DNA of 64,000 nt. Source: Comamonas sp. Its GTDB lineage: Bacteria; Pseudomonadota; Gammaproteobacteria; Burkholderiales; Burkholderiaceae_C. Within the stretch, counting starts at the first letter, position 1. Every line of letters begins with the position of its first letter. Under the pieces are notes generated by a model. The model searched no databases and was not told the DNA's origin. It saw only the letters and a list, made by a program, of their open reading frames with translations. The translations under genes were made by a program, and so were the position numbers. The stretch covers positions 1 through 64,000 of the forward strand of contig JAITLR010000017.1 in assembly GCA_031277805.1 (NCBI GenBank), written 5' to 3'. Shown here in pieces: positions 53,909 to 63,104 of this stretch.

Positions 53909-54934
53909 ATGAAATTTGATGCCGTAGCGCATGACGGTAGCGTGCTGGAGGCTGTTCCCTCCCTCAGGCGTCAATGCTTGCTTTTGGCGGCTGGTACGAC
54001 CGCCCTGGTCGCTGTTCCGCAGGCCTGGGCACAGGATGCAATGGGCAACTGGCCTGCCAAGCCCATCACCTTTGTCGTGCCCCAGGCTCCCGGCGGCGCC
54101 AATGATGTGATCGCTCGTGCCGTAGCGCAAGGCCTGGAAAATTCCCTGGGCCAGCCCGTGATTGTGGAGAACCGGCCCGGTGCCAATGGCAATCTGGGCA
54201 CAGGCCAGGTGGCGCGTTCGGCGGCCGACGGCTATACCTTTCTGGTGACGGCGCAAAGTGCCTACACCATCAATCCCGCGCTGTACTCCAGGGTTCCGTT
54301 CGACCCCATCAAGGATTTCACGCCCGTGATGCAGCTGGCCGTGGCGCCCTATCTGCTGGTGGTCAATCCCCGCTTTCCGGCGAAGACCCTGGATGAGCTG
54401 GTGGCCTATGCCAAGGCCAATCCGGGCAAGGTGGAATATGCCTCGGCCGGCAATGGAACGCTCAACCATCTGCTGGGCGAGATGCTGAAGAAGCAGAAGA
54501 AGATCGAGTTGCTGCATGTGCCGTACAAGGGCGCTTCGGCGGCTGCCACCGATGTGGTGGCCGGCCAGCTGCCCATGACCTTCGGCAGCTTTCCGGGGGT
54601 GATGCCCTTTGTCGCCAGCGGCAAGCTGCGCGTGCTGGGTGTGGCTTCCGACAGGCCCACGACGTTGGCCCCCGAGATTGCCCCGCTGGGCAAGGATCTG
54701 GCCGTGACCAGCTGGTACGGGCTGTTCGCTCCGGCCGGCACGCCGCAGCCCATCGTGGACAGGCTGTACCAGTCCATTCGCACGGTACTGGCAAAGCCCG
54801 AGATGGGCGAACGCCTCAAGACTCTGGGCGCCGAGCGTGTGGAGTCCACGCCGCAAAGCTTCAAGGCCATGTTGCCGGGCGAGCTGGCGCATTGGCGGCA
54901 GGTAGTCAGGGACTCGGGCGCGCATATCGACTGA
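53909..54934 (+). CDS. Bug-family tripartite tricarboxylate transporter substrate-binding protein
   Basis: 341-residue periplasmic TctC-like receptor. The signal segment is RRQCLLLAAGTTALVAVPQAWAQD (cleavage near residue 42; RR at about 20 could allow Tat export). Bug hallmarks: PITFVVPQAPGGANDVIARAVA, GQPVIVENRPGANGNLGT, VPYKGASAAATDVVAGQLP. As usual in Burkholderiales it stands alone without TctA/TctB genes. Ligand unknown, probably a carboxylated or amide compound. Confidence 0.93.
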   Translation: MKFDAVAHDGSVLEAVPSLRRQCLLLAAGTTALVAVPQAWAQDAMGNWPAKPITFVVPQAPGGANDVIARAVAQGLENSLGQPVIVENRPGANGNLGTGQVARSAADGYTFLVTAQSAYTINPALYSRVPFDPIKDFTPVMQLAVAPYLLVVNPRFPAKTLDELVAYAKANPGKVEYASAGNGTLNHLLGEMLKKQKKIELLHVPYKGASAAATDVVAGQLPMTFGSFPGVMPFVASGKLRVLGVASDRPTTLAPEIAPLGKDLAVTSWYGLFAPAGTPQPIVDRLYQSIRTVLAKPEMGERLKTLGAERVESTPQSFKAMLPGELAHWRQVVRDSGAHID

Positions 54935-54954
54935 CGCCTCTTTTTTTCACTGTT

Positions 54955-55371
54955 ATGACTGCCTGGATGTCTGTTTTGGTTTTCCGCCGTTCCCGCCTGT
55001 TTTTGCTGCTTCTGATGTTGCTGGTCGTTGCCCTGGGTCTGGCTTCGCGTCGCGGCTTTTCACCGTTTCCGTCCATGCTGGGCAATTACCCGGGTGACGC
55101 ACTCTGGGCCTGGGTGGTGTTGCTGTGCGTGGCCTGGATGCGGCCGGCCATTGCGCGGATCAGCCTGGTAGGGTGGTCACTGGTCATTGCCTTTGCCATT
55201 GAATTCCTTCAGCTCTACCAGGCGCCATGGATGCAGGCGCTGCGCGCCAACAAGCTGGCGTATCTGGTGCTGGGCAACGGTTTTGATCCGCTGGATTTGC
55301 TGGCCTATGTCGTGGGCATTGCGCTGGGTGCTGCGCTGGACTGGGTTTGGCAGCGGTGGCTGCAGCGGTAG
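54955..55371 (+). CDS. DUF2809 small membrane protein
   Basis: 138-residue protein with about four helices. The pattern LGLASRRGFSPFPSMLGNYPGDALWAWVVLL and IAFAIEFLQLYQAPWMQALRAN fits DUF2809 (VanZ-like). ATG 54955 is the first good start after the Bug gene stop, 20 bases away; an open frame from 54892 overlaps that gene. Function unknown. Confidence 0.82.
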   Translation: MTAWMSVLVFRRSRLFLLLLMLLVVALGLASRRGFSPFPSMLGNYPGDALWAWVVLLCVAWMRPAIARISLVGWSLVIAFAIEFLQLYQAPWMQALRANKLAYLVLGNGFDPLDLLAYVVGIALGAALDWVWQRWLQR

Positions 55372-55410
55372 GTAGCTGTGGACCATGGGCTTTTGATTGG
55401 GGAGCTTCGC

Positions 55411-55734
55411 ATGATGTTTGAGGTGGCCAGCGTGCCTGCGTTTCTCGCATGGCAGACGGGCGAACCGCGTGATGACGGGTTGATGATCTATGCGCCCGAG
55501 GATCTGCCAGAGCGCAGCCGGACCTATGAAGTGGCGCAGTACCTGCCAGGCCATCTGATGATTGGTGATGACAGCGGTGGCCGGGGCATTCTGGTGGATG
55601 GCAACGGTGCGCTCTGGATCTGCGGCCTGGGTGCGCTGTTCGTCGATTGCCGTGAGCCGCTGTCTCCGCATCTTGCGCAATGGGTGGCGCAGGGCTGTAC
55701 TCTGCCTGCATGGGATGACGAGAGCGATGAATAG
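55411..55734 (+). CDS. SMI1/KNR4 (SUKH)-like small protein
   Basis: 107-residue soluble protein. The central YLPGHLMIGDDSGGRGILVDGNGALWICGLGAL resembles the core of SUKH proteins, many of which are immunity proteins against secreted toxins, though others are not. GGGGAG lies 7 bases before ATG 55411. Its 3' end overlaps the next gene by 8 bases (ATGAATAG), so the two are translationally coupled. No toxin gene is visible nearby, so it is at best an orphan immunity-like gene. Confidence 0.68.
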   Translation: MMFEVASVPAFLAWQTGEPRDDGLMIYAPEDLPERSRTYEVAQYLPGHLMIGDDSGGRGILVDGNGALWICGLGALFVDCREPLSPHLAQWVAQGCTLPAWDDESDE

Positions 55735-56248
55735 CACGACGTACTTTGAGCCGGAGTTTGTGCAGTCCCTGCATGCCATGGCCTGGTTTTCGCGTTGTGG
55801 GCAAGGCCTGCCTGCGGATCTTGCTGCGAGCCTGCCGTTTGAGGTCGCACCGGTTGCCACGCTGAAAAAAGCCATGCGCCAGTGGGGCTCCACGCAATGG
55901 GAAGACGCAACGCTGGAAGCACGCAATGAACTGACGGGCTTTCTGGCCGTGCATGCGCGTGATGCCTATCAGCAGTGGAACACCATCACGCAGTTGGCGA
56001 AGGTGGAGGTGGCGCAACCTCTGGCAGAGAAATTCTGGCGACCCTATGCGCAGCAGCAGGGGCTGGATACGGATTTCTTGCATTGCGTGCAGTGGGACAT
56101 ATTGGCGCTGTGCATGGAGCATGCCTATCGTCAGCAGCGCGGCTTGCCGCAGTTTTTTCATGCGCTGCTCAAGGTCTATGCGTCAGGGCATTTGCCTTGT
56201 GGTTGGGAGGGCGGCAAATATCCCAGGGGCAGGCTGCTGGTCTGGTGA
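55727..56248 (+). CDS. Hypothetical protein coupled to the SUKH-like gene
   Basis: 173-residue soluble protein of no recognised family, rich in Trp, Gln and Ala (AMAWFSRCGQGLPADLAASLPFEVAP, QWNTITQLAKVEVAQPLAEKFW, LPCGWEGGKYPRGRLLVW). ATG 55727 overlaps the stop of the SUKH-like gene; the longer frame to 55562 is antisense-like noise over that gene. Tight coupling suggests a shared role. Confidence 0.7.
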   Translation: MNSTTYFEPEFVQSLHAMAWFSRCGQGLPADLAASLPFEVAPVATLKKAMRQWGSTQWEDATLEARNELTGFLAVHARDAYQQWNTITQLAKVEVAQPLAEKFWRPYAQQQGLDTDFLHCVQWDILALCMEHAYRQQRGLPQFFHALLKVYASGHLPCGWEGGKYPRGRLLVW

Positions 56249-56329
56249 CGCCGAGGCACATTGGGATACAGACAGTGGATATGAAGCCTATTAAGCTGCC
56301 ACGGTTTTTGGCAATGATGGAAGTGGCTC

Positions 56330-56677
56330 ATGTCCCAAACTATGAAAACACTGGTTCCAGCAGCGCTGCTGTTGGGGTGCACTCTGATGGCGCAGGCGCA
56401 AAACCTGGCTTTACCCAGCACGTCAGAGGCCACGGTGGCGATTGTCGATATGTTCTCCGGTTCGGGTCTTCCACAGCCTTCGAGGGTGCAGCTCGGAACC
56501 TGCATTGCCGCAGTTGATTCCAGCCATCCAGGGCAGCTTGCGTGCACTGTGGCGGTAACTCTGGGCGCGGCCACCAACGAGACCCAGCTTGACTTCTTCA
56601 AGCAGGGCAAGAAGTGGAAGGCTCAGCCCAGCGCATCTCAGGACAAGCTGCCGTTTCCGGACCCCAAGCTTCATTGA
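56330..56677 (+). CDS. Small exported hypothetical protein
   Basis: 115-residue protein with a signal peptide (MKTLVPAALLLGCTLMAQAQ, cleavage after AQA). The mature part has two cysteines (GTCIAAV, QLACTVAV) that may form a disulfide. GGAAG lies upstream of ATG 56330; ATG 56342 is an equally possible start. No family recognised. Immediate neighbours give no functional hint. Confidence 0.65.
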   Translation: MSQTMKTLVPAALLLGCTLMAQAQNLALPSTSEATVAIVDMFSGSGLPQPSRVQLGTCIAAVDSSHPGQLACTVAVTLGAATNETQLDFFKQGKKWKAQPSASQDKLPFPDPKLH

Positions 56678-56897
56678 GCCCGTACTGCCGGCTCCTGGGA
56701 GATGGCGTTGGGCCATCAAAACTGTCCATTCAAGCTGACGGTTGAGGCTTGGTTCTGTTCTCCAGACGTCTCATGCTTGTCATGGCAAGTTAGCATGGGC
56801 GGCTAGAATTTTTTCTGCCTGACATTGCTCAGGCATTCCCCTGAATGTTCTCCACAACCGGCCCGGAAAGTCTGCAGGGAGATGACGGCCGACATAG

Positions 56898-58352
56898 ATG
56901 AGTCATGCGATGAGCACTGCATATCCTGATACCCAGCTTTTGATCGACGGTCAGTGGCAGGACGCTGCCAGCGGCAAGAAAATTGATGTGCGCAATCCGG
57001 CCACGGGCGAGGTGATTGGCCATGTCGCCCATGCCGACATTCCCGACCTGGACCGCGCGCTGGCCGCGGCCGACAAAGGCTTTCAGGTCTGGCGCAAGAT
57101 GTCGGCTCACGAGCGCGGCGCCATCATGCGCAAGGCCGCGAGCCTGCTCAAGGAGCGTGCCGACGAGATTGCTGCGCTGCTGACGCAGGAGCAGGGCAAG
57201 CCCTTGATCGAGGCCAAGGTAGAGATCGTCGCTGGAGCCGGAATCATTGAATGGTTTGCCGATGAGGCCCTGCGCGTCTATGGCCGCATCGTGCCCTCGC
57301 GCAAGCCCGAACAGCAGCAACTGGTCATCAAGGATCCTGTGGGCCCCGTGGCGGCCTTCACGCCCTGGAACTTTCCTGTCAACCAGATCGTGCGCAAGAT
57401 CGGTGCAGCCCTGGCTTCGGGCTGCTCCTTCCTGTGCAAGGCACCCGAGGAAACTCCGGCCTCCCCCGCCGCCCTGCTCAAGTGCTTTGTCGATGCCGGC
57501 ATTCCTGCCGGTGTGGTGGGTCTGGTCTATGGCAATCCCGCGCAGATTTCCGAATATCTGATTGCCCATCCCGTGATCCGCAAGGTGACCTTCACAGGCT
57601 CCACGGCCGTGGGCAAGCAGCTGGCGGCTCTGGCCGGCCTGCACATGAAACGCTCCACCATGGAACTCGGCGGTCATGCTCCGGTGATCGTGGCCGAGGA
57701 CGCAGACGTGCAACTGGCCGTCAAGGCCGCGGGCGCTGCCAAGTTCCGCAACGCCGGCCAGGTCTGCATCTCGCCCACGCGGTTTCTGGTGCACAACAGC
57801 GTGCGCGAAGAGTTCACCAGCGCCATGGTCGCCCATGCCGAGGCGCTGAACGTGGGCAACGGCCTGGAGAAGGGCGTGCAGATGGGACCGCTGGCCAATC
57901 CACGCCGCGTGACCGCGCTGACCCAGCTGATCCAGAACGCAGAGCAAAGCGGCGCCAGGCTGCTGGCCGGCGGCAAGGCCTTTGGGGATGCAGGCAACTT
58001 CTTTGCGCCCACGGTGCTGGCCGACGTGCCTTTGACGGCCGATATCTTCAATCAGGAGCCTTTCGGCCCCGTGGCCGCGATTCGAGGCTTCGACAGGATC
58101 GAGGATGCCATTCAGGAGGCCAACCGCCTGTCCTATGGCCTGGCAGCCTATGCCTTCACCCGCTCGCTCAAGACTGCGCACCAGCTGTCTCAGGATGTGG
58201 AAGCCGGCATGCTGTGGATCAACCAGCCCGCTCTGCCTTCAGCCGAGCTGCCGTTCGGTGGCATCAAGGATTCGGGCTATGGCTCCGAAGGTGGCCCCGA
58301 GGCGCTGGAGGCCTATCTGGTTTCCAAGGCCGTGGCGATTACCTGCGTCTGA
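56898..58352 (+). CDS. NAD(P)-dependent aldehyde dehydrogenase, succinate-semialdehyde type
   Basis: 484-residue aldehyde dehydrogenase oxidising an aldehyde to the acid in the cytoplasm. Catalytic residues are intact: Glu in [10 protein letters not shown] (about 254) and Cys in [11 protein letters not shown] (about 288); cofactor motifs [10 protein letters not shown] and FTGSTAVGK are present. Closest in style to GabD-like succinate-semialdehyde and 2,5-dioxovalerate dehydrogenases; the substrate cannot be fixed from sequence. A second ATG at 56910 is possible. It is a monocistronic unit with its own terminator. Confidence 0.9.
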   Translation: MSHAMSTAYPDTQLLIDGQWQDAASGKKIDVRNPATGEVIGHVAHADIPDLDRALAAADKGFQVWRKMSAHERGAIMRKAASLLKERADEIAALLTQEQGKPLIEAKVEIVAGAGIIEWFADEALRVYGRIVPSRKPEQQQLVIKDPVGPVAAFTPWNFPVNQIVRKIGAALASGCSFLCKAPEETPASPAALLKCFVDAGIPAGVVGLVYGNPAQISEYLIAHPVIRKVTFTGSTAVGKQLAALAGLHMKRSTMELGGHAPVIVAEDADVQLAVKAAGAAKFRNAGQVCISPTRFLVHNSVREEFTSAMVAHAEALNVGNGLEKGVQMGPLANPRRVTALTQLIQNAEQSGARLLAGGKAFGDAGNFFAPTVLADVPLTADIFNQEPFGPVAAIRGFDRIEDAIQEANRLSYGLAAYAFTRSLKTAHQLSQDVEAGMLWINQPALPSAELPFGGIKDSGYGSEGGPEALEAYLVSKAVAITCV

Positions 58353-58370
58353 GCCTGGAAAGCGCTTGGC

Positions 58371-58403
58371 GGAAAAGGCCACCCTTGCGGTGGCCTTTTC
58401 CAT
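58371..58403 (+). terminator. Intrinsic terminator after the aldehyde dehydrogenase gene
   Basis: Perfect 13-bp stem GGAAAAGGCCACC / GGTGGCCTTTTCC (58371-58383, 58389-58401) around CTTGC, 19 bases after the stop codon. Confidence 0.92.
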
Positions 58404-58446
58404 TGGAGGGTGTATGTCGTTTGGCTTATGAGAGGCCTTTGGTAAG

Positions 58447-58469
58447 CGTTATTCCAAAAATGAATAGCG
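58447..58469. promoter_or_regulatory. ModE-like inverted repeat upstream of the TonB-receptor operon
   Basis: CGTTATTC (58447-58454) and GAATAGCG (58462-58469) form an imperfect dyad of 23 bases. The outer half-sites CGTTAT / ATAGCG(AT) match the half-sites of ModE molybdate-repressor boxes (CGYTAT...ATARCG, about 24 bases). It lies 53 bases before the receptor start, directly ahead of a possible -10 TAGAAT (58475-58480). It supports Mo/W control of the downstream genes, but is a by-eye match only. Confidence 0.5.
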
Positions 58470-58521
58470 ATGGCTAGAATCGACGGTTTTTTACATCCGA
58501 CAACAATTACCCGCCCACGCC

Positions 58522-60576
58522 ATGCCACTGCACTCCACGGTTTTCCAGGTCCATCCTCCGAGTTTTGTTCTTCGCCGCAGCTGGCTGTGGGGTGCTCTGG
58601 CCATCGTGCCCATGGGGGCCGCCTGGGCCCAGACGGCCCCGGTGACCGCAGCCGAAACGCCCAGTCAGACCTTCACGCTGGGAACGGTGGAGGTCAGCAC
58701 GCGCCGCGATGCCGAAGAGCTTGGGGCCGGCGACATGCAACGCGTTGGCAGCGCCGAGATGGAGCGGACCAATGCCAATACCGTGGCTGATGCCGTGCGC
58801 AATCTTCCCGGTGTGAGCCTGTCGCGCAACAACCGCAACGAGGAGATGATCAGTCTGCGCGGCTTCGACTCGCGCCAGGTACCCATTTATGTGGATGGCG
58901 TACCGTTGTATGTGCCTTATGACGGCTATGTGGATCTGGGCCGCTTCACCACCTTCGATCTGGCCGAGATCAACGTGGCCAAGGCAGGTGCTTCGCTGCT
59001 GTATGGTCCCAATACGCTGGGCGGCGCCGTCAATCTGGTCACGCGCAAGCCAGTCAAGCCGTTCGAGGGCGATGTGCGTCTCGGTGTGGGCAGTGGCGGC
59101 GAGCGCAAGGCCGGCTTCAACCTGGGCGGCAACCAGGGCAACTGGTACTACCAGCTGGGCGCTTCCTACCTGGATGCCGACAGCTTTCCTCTGCCCCGGG
59201 GCTTCAGGGACTACAAAAAACAGCCCACCGATACCGGCAGCAATCGCGAGAACGCGGACCGCACCGACAAGCGCCTGTCCTTCAAACTGGGACTCACGCC
59301 CAATGCCACGGATGAATACGCCATCGGCTATGTACGCCAGGAAGGCGAGAAGGGCAATCCCGTCTACACCGGTCAGTCCACGCAGAAGAATGCCGTGCGT
59401 TACTGGCGCTGGCCCTACTGGGACAAGGACAGCCTGTATTTCCTGAGCACGACGCGCCTGAACAGCAGCAATGTGCTCAAGACCCGCCTGTACCACGACA
59501 CCTACAAAAACGGTCTCGACATGTACAAGGATGCCAGCTACACGGCCCACGATCCGACCAGCAGCTACAAGGACGTGAGCAAGGGCGCCAGCCTGGAGTG
59601 GGTCAACTACGCCCTATCCGGTCACGAGCTGCATGCGGCCTTCCACTACAAGCAGGACGAACACACCGACGCCGCCTCGGGCAAGGACCCGCAAAAGCAC
59701 TACCGCGATGTGACCACTTCGCTGGTACTAGAGGACCATATCACCCTGGCCGAACGCTGGCACCTGACGCTGAGTCTGAGCCATGACCAGCGCGACGCCA
59801 AGGAGGTCTACCAGTGGCCCACGGGCTCCACCAGTGCCACCAACGGCTTGGCGCGCCTGAGCTATGCACTCACGGCCCAGGGCGACGAGGTCTATCTGAT
59901 CGCCTCGCACAAGACCCGCTTTCCGACCATCAAGGACCGCTATTCGGCGCGCATGGGCACGGCCCTGGCCAACCCCGATCTCAAGCCCGAGGTGGCCAAC
60001 CATCTGGAGCTTGGCCTGAGCGGCAAGCCATGGCAGGGCGGCAAGGGGCAGGCGGCCGTGTTCTACAGCCGGGTGCGCGACCAGATCCAGACCATGGTCG
60101 TGGACTCCACGGCCTGCGGCGGCAAGACCTGCAACCAGGCACAGAACGTGGGACGCACGCGCAATATCGGTTTTGAACTATCGCTGGCGCAGCAACTCTC
60201 GGCCCAATGGGCTGTGCATGCGGGCTACACCTATCTGAGCCGCACCAATCTCAGCGATCGCAGCGTCACCTTGACGGACACGCCACGCCAGCGCCTGACG
60301 GCTGCCCTGCAATGGAATCCGCAGGCCCAGTGGCAGCTGCGCGCCGAGCTGGAGGCCGAGCAGGGCCGCAAGGTGCCGCTGTCGGCCAGCGGCCAGGCCC
60401 AGGTCTACCAGATGGCCGGCTATGGCGTGGTCAATCTGCGCGCCCGCTATCTGCCGCGCCCGGACACCACGCTGGACTTCGGTGTGACCAATCTGGGCGA
60501 CAAGTGGTACCAGATGGCCGACGGTCTGCCCATGCCGGGCCGCAGCTGGTATATGAACCTGGGTTACCGATTCTGA
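58522..60576 (+). CDS. TonB-dependent outer-membrane receptor (putative molybdate/tungstate-complex receptor)
   Basis: 684-residue outer-membrane protein. Signal peptide about 1-36 (cleaved after AWA). Plug domain about 50-170 with VADAVRNLPGVSLSRNN, ISLRGFDSRQVPIYVDGVPLY and GASLLYGPNTLGGAVNLVTRKP. The 22-strand barrel ends in YMNLGYRF with terminal Phe. A loop cysteine pair (ACGGKTC, about 533-539) is notable. The next gene starts inside its stop codon (TGATG), so the receptor is coupled to a TupA-like protein. The Mo/W substrate is inferred from the operon; siderophore or cobalamin remain alternatives. Confidence 0.88.
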   Translation: MPLHSTVFQVHPPSFVLRRSWLWGALAIVPMGAAWAQTAPVTAAETPSQTFTLGTVEVSTRRDAEELGAGDMQRVGSAEMERTNANTVADAVRNLPGVSLSRNNRNEEMISLRGFDSRQVPIYVDGVPLYVPYDGYVDLGRFTTFDLAEINVAKAGASLLYGPNTLGGAVNLVTRKPVKPFEGDVRLGVGSGGERKAGFNLGGNQGNWYYQLGASYLDADSFPLPRGFRDYKKQPTDTGSNRENADRTDKRLSFKLGLTPNATDEYAIGYVRQEGEKGNPVYTGQSTQKNAVRYWRWPYWDKDSLYFLSTTRLNSSNVLKTRLYHDTYKNGLDMYKDASYTAHDPTSSYKDVSKGASLEWVNYALSGHELHAAFHYKQDEHTDAASGKDPQKHYRDVTTSLVLEDHITLAERWHLTLSLSHDQRDAKEVYQWPTGSTSATNGLARLSYALTAQGDEVYLIASHKTRFPTIKDRYSARMGTALANPDLKPEVANHLELGLSGKPWQGGKGQAAVFYSRVRDQIQTMVVDSTACGGKTCNQAQNVGRTRNIGFELSLAQQLSAQWAVHAGYTYLSRTNLSDRSVTLTDTPRQRLTAALQWNPQAQWQLRAELEAEQGRKVPLSASGQAQVYQMAGYGVVNLRARYLPRPDTTLDFGVTNLGDKWYQMADGLPMPGRSWYMNLGYRF

Positions 60577-61472
60577 TGGCCATGGAAAACCTGTTCCAGA
60601 TACCGCTGGCGCGCCGTGAATGGCTGCAAGCCCTGGCCGCTCTGGGCCTGGCCGGAGGTCCGGCCCTGGCGGCCGAGCCCAAGTCGGCTTCGGGCACCGG
60701 CGTGCAGGTGGCGGCCGTGGGCGGGCTGGTGCTGTGCGGCGTATGGCCGCGCGTGGCCGAACAGGCTAGCCAGGCCATGGCCATGCCGGTCACCACCGTG
60801 GCGGCCGCACCCAAGGAGGGTGTAGTGCCCGCCTTCGCGCGCGGCGAGGCGCAGATGCTGCTGATCCACGCCAGCGACGAAGCCATGGCGCTGGAGGCCA
60901 GCGGCATGGCATCCGCCGCGCGTGTCTGGGGCTGGAACGAGCATGTGATTGCCGGCCCTGCCCAGGACCCTGCTGGCGTGCGTACGGCCGCTGACGGCAC
61001 GCAGGCGCTGCGGCGCATTGCCGAAACCGGCTCGCCCTTTATCGCGCTGCGCGACCCCGGCAGCTATACCGTGGTGCAGCGCCTGTGGCGGCGCGGCGGC
61101 GTACGCCCCGATGCGCGCTGGCTGCGCGCCGACACCGGCCCGCGCCCGCAGGCCGTGCTGGAGCTGGCGGCGCGGGAGCAGGCCTATGCCGTGGTTGGCC
61201 ATATCCCGCTGGCCTTCGGCAAGATGGGCGCCCCCGGCATAGAGCTGCTGCTGCATGGCGATCCGCTGATGCGCCGCCCCTATGTGCTGCTCACGCCTGG
61301 CCCGCGCCATCTGGCCACGGTAGCACAGCGCCGGGCGGTCAGTCAGCTGGCCGACTATCTGCTCTCGGACGCCGGGCAACAGATACTCAGGAATGCCAAC
61401 GGCAGCGACGGCACCTGGGTGTTTGCGCGCGACAGCGTGCCTGCGGGCATGAGCGCTGGCGCTGCTGGCTAG
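60576..61472 (+). CDS. TupA-like (tungstate/molybdate) periplasmic binding protein
   Basis: 298-residue exported protein with a twin-arginine-like signal (LARREWLQALAALGLAGGPALAA, about 11-33). The middle, GEAQMLLIHASDEAMALEASG, WNEHVIAGPAQDPAGVR, GSPFIALRDPGSYTVVQRLW and LLLHGDPLMRRPYVLLTPGP, follows the pattern of tungstate-binding TupA, but the S-G-T-H phosphate/oxyanion loop of typical TupA is altered to DPGSYT. No TupB/TupC genes follow. Its ATG overlaps the receptor stop. It may be a sensor or a periplasmic carrier working with the FecCD-type transporter downstream. Confidence 0.75.
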   Translation: MAMENLFQIPLARREWLQALAALGLAGGPALAAEPKSASGTGVQVAAVGGLVLCGVWPRVAEQASQAMAMPVTTVAAAPKEGVVPAFARGEAQMLLIHASDEAMALEASGMASAARVWGWNEHVIAGPAQDPAGVRTAADGTQALRRIAETGSPFIALRDPGSYTVVQRLWRRGGVRPDARWLRADTGPRPQAVLELAAREQAYAVVGHIPLAFGKMGAPGIELLLHGDPLMRRPYVLLTPGPRHLATVAQRRAVSQLADYLLSDAGQQILRNANGSDGTWVFARDSVPAGMSAGAAG

Positions 61473-61491
61473 AGATCGTCAAAGGACCTGT

Positions 61492-62043
61492 ATGAGCACC
61501 AACTCCAATGTGCCGCCACTGGCGGCGCTGATCTACCCTGATGACCAGCACGATATCGAGGCCTTGCTGGAGAGTGTGGCGCGGCGGTTGCAGCAATCGG
61601 GCCGGAATGTGGGCGGGCTGGTGCATCACCAAAGCCACTATGCCAATGGCAACAAGTGCATGCGTCTGCTGGATCTGCGCAGCGGCCGGCAGTTCGAGAT
61701 GACCGAGGACCTGGGGGGCCGCTCAAAGGCCTGTAGCCTGAACCCGCAGGCCCTGGCCCAGGCCAGTGTGGTGCTGCGCCAGGCCTTGGCCGATGGTGTG
61801 GAGCTGGCCGTGGTCAATTGCTTTGGCCAGCTGGAAGCGGCGGGTGGCGGCTTTGTCCAGGAAATCGCGGGCCTGATTGGGGCCGACATTCCCGTCATTA
61901 CCGCTGTGGCTGCCCGGCATGAGGCCGGCTGGCAGGCGTTTACGGGCGGAGACTTTGTCAGCCTGCCGGTGGATGAAGAAGCCGTGCTGCGCTGGTGCTT
62001 GCTGCAGTTGCAAACGCAGGGCACGGAAGGCTTGCCATGCTGA
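61492..62043 (+). CDS. DUF2478 protein (Mo-associated nucleotide-binding-like)
   Basis: 183-residue soluble protein. ALIYPDDQHDIEALLESVARRLQQSGRNVGGLVHH and the conserved DLRSGRQFEMTEDLGGRSKACSLNPQALAQAS fit DUF2478, a family I recall as encoded next to molybdate transport genes; biochemical role unknown. AAGGA precedes the ATG. Its end overlaps the next gene by 7 bases. The single-copy cysteines (KACSL, VNCFGQ) could bind metal. Confidence 0.78.
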   Translation: MSTNSNVPPLAALIYPDDQHDIEALLESVARRLQQSGRNVGGLVHHQSHYANGNKCMRLLDLRSGRQFEMTEDLGGRSKACSLNPQALAQASVVLRQALADGVELAVVNCFGQLEAAGGGFVQEIAGLIGADIPVITAVAARHEAGWQAFTGGDFVSLPVDEEAVLRWCLLQLQTQGTEGLPC

Positions 62044-63089
62044 CACGTCGCCAATGGCTGCATGGAGGCGCAGCGGTGCTGGCTTCAAGCCTGTACCAGG
62101 GGACGTTATGGGCGCAGGACGGTCGCTCCGTCATCGCTGCTCGATTCGGCTCGCTGCCTGCAAGGCCGGGCCGCGTGTTCGCCTCGGGGCCGCCGGCCGG
62201 CGTGCTGCTGGCGGCGCTGGCGCCGCAGCAGCTGCTGGGCTGGCCCATGCAATTGAGCGACGCAGCGCGCGCCTACCTGGGGCCGCAGCTGCAGGCCCTG
62301 CCCTATCTGGGTCGCCTGTCGGGCCGTGGCAGCACGCTGCCGTTAGAGAAGCTGCTGGCGCTGCAGCCCGATCTGGTGCTGGACTCCGGCACTTCCGATG
62401 CCACCCATGTCTCTGCCGCCGAGCGTCTGGCGCGCCAGACGGGTCTGGCCTGTGTGCTGGTGCAGGGCAGCCTGCCCGAACATGCGCGCCAGCTGCGCGA
62501 GGTCGGTAGCTTGCTGGGTGTGACCGAGCGTGGCGAGACCCTGGCCCGCTATGCCGACGAAGCCGCCAGGCTGGTGCGCTCCGTGACCGCAGGGCTGGGG
62601 GAGCAGGCCAGGCCGCGTGTCTATCTGGGGCGCGGCGCCAACGGCCTGGAAACCGGGCTGGCCGATTCCATCAATGTCGAGGTGATCGACTATGCGGGCG
62701 GCCGCAATGTGGCGGCCCAGGCCGGCAGGGGCGGACTCACGCGCGTCTCCATGGAGCAGATCCTGGCCTGGGACCCCGAAGTCATCCTGACCCAGGAAGC
62801 CGGTTTCGCCGAGCGCGTGCGCCAGGACCCCTTGTGGCGCGGCGTCAGCGCCGTGCGCAGCGGCCGTGTGCACTGCGCGCCCGTGCTGCCCTTCGGCTGG
62901 CTGGACGGCCCGCCCAGCGTGAACCGGCTGATCGGCGTGCGCTGGCTGCTCGAAAAGCTGCATCCGGGCCGCCTCGCCCGGCAGGACGCAAAGCCCCTGG
63001 AGCAGGCAGTGCGCGAGTTCTATGCGCTGTTCTATGGTGCCCAGCTGTCACCGGTGCAATTGCGAGCGCTGCTGGAAGCCGCACGTTGA
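62037..63089 (+). CDS. BtuF/MolA-like periplasmic binding protein
   Basis: 350-residue class III periplasmic binding protein for a type II (FecCD/BtuC-like) ABC importer. It has a twin-arginine-type signal (MLTRRQWLHGGAAVLASSLYQGTLWA). Two lobes are joined by a long helix (about 155-180); QPDLVLDSGTSDATHV, WDPEVILTQEAGF and PFGWLDGPPSVNRLIGVRWLLEKLHP are conserved features. The last motif is shared with the branch containing Haemophilus MolA (molybdate/tungstate). The ATG overlaps the DUF2478 stop by 7 bases. Confidence 0.85.
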   Translation: MLTRRQWLHGGAAVLASSLYQGTLWAQDGRSVIAARFGSLPARPGRVFASGPPAGVLLAALAPQQLLGWPMQLSDAARAYLGPQLQALPYLGRLSGRGSTLPLEKLLALQPDLVLDSGTSDATHVSAAERLARQTGLACVLVQGSLPEHARQLREVGSLLGVTERGETLARYADEAARLVRSVTAGLGEQARPRVYLGRGANGLETGLADSINVEVIDYAGGRNVAAQAGRGGLTRVSMEQILAWDPEVILTQEAGFAERVRQDPLWRGVSAVRSGRVHCAPVLPFGWLDGPPSVNRLIGVRWLLEKLHPGRLARQDAKPLEQAVREFYALFYGAQLSPVQLRALLEAAR

Positions 63090-63104
63090 AGGCATGGTGC
63101 CTGC

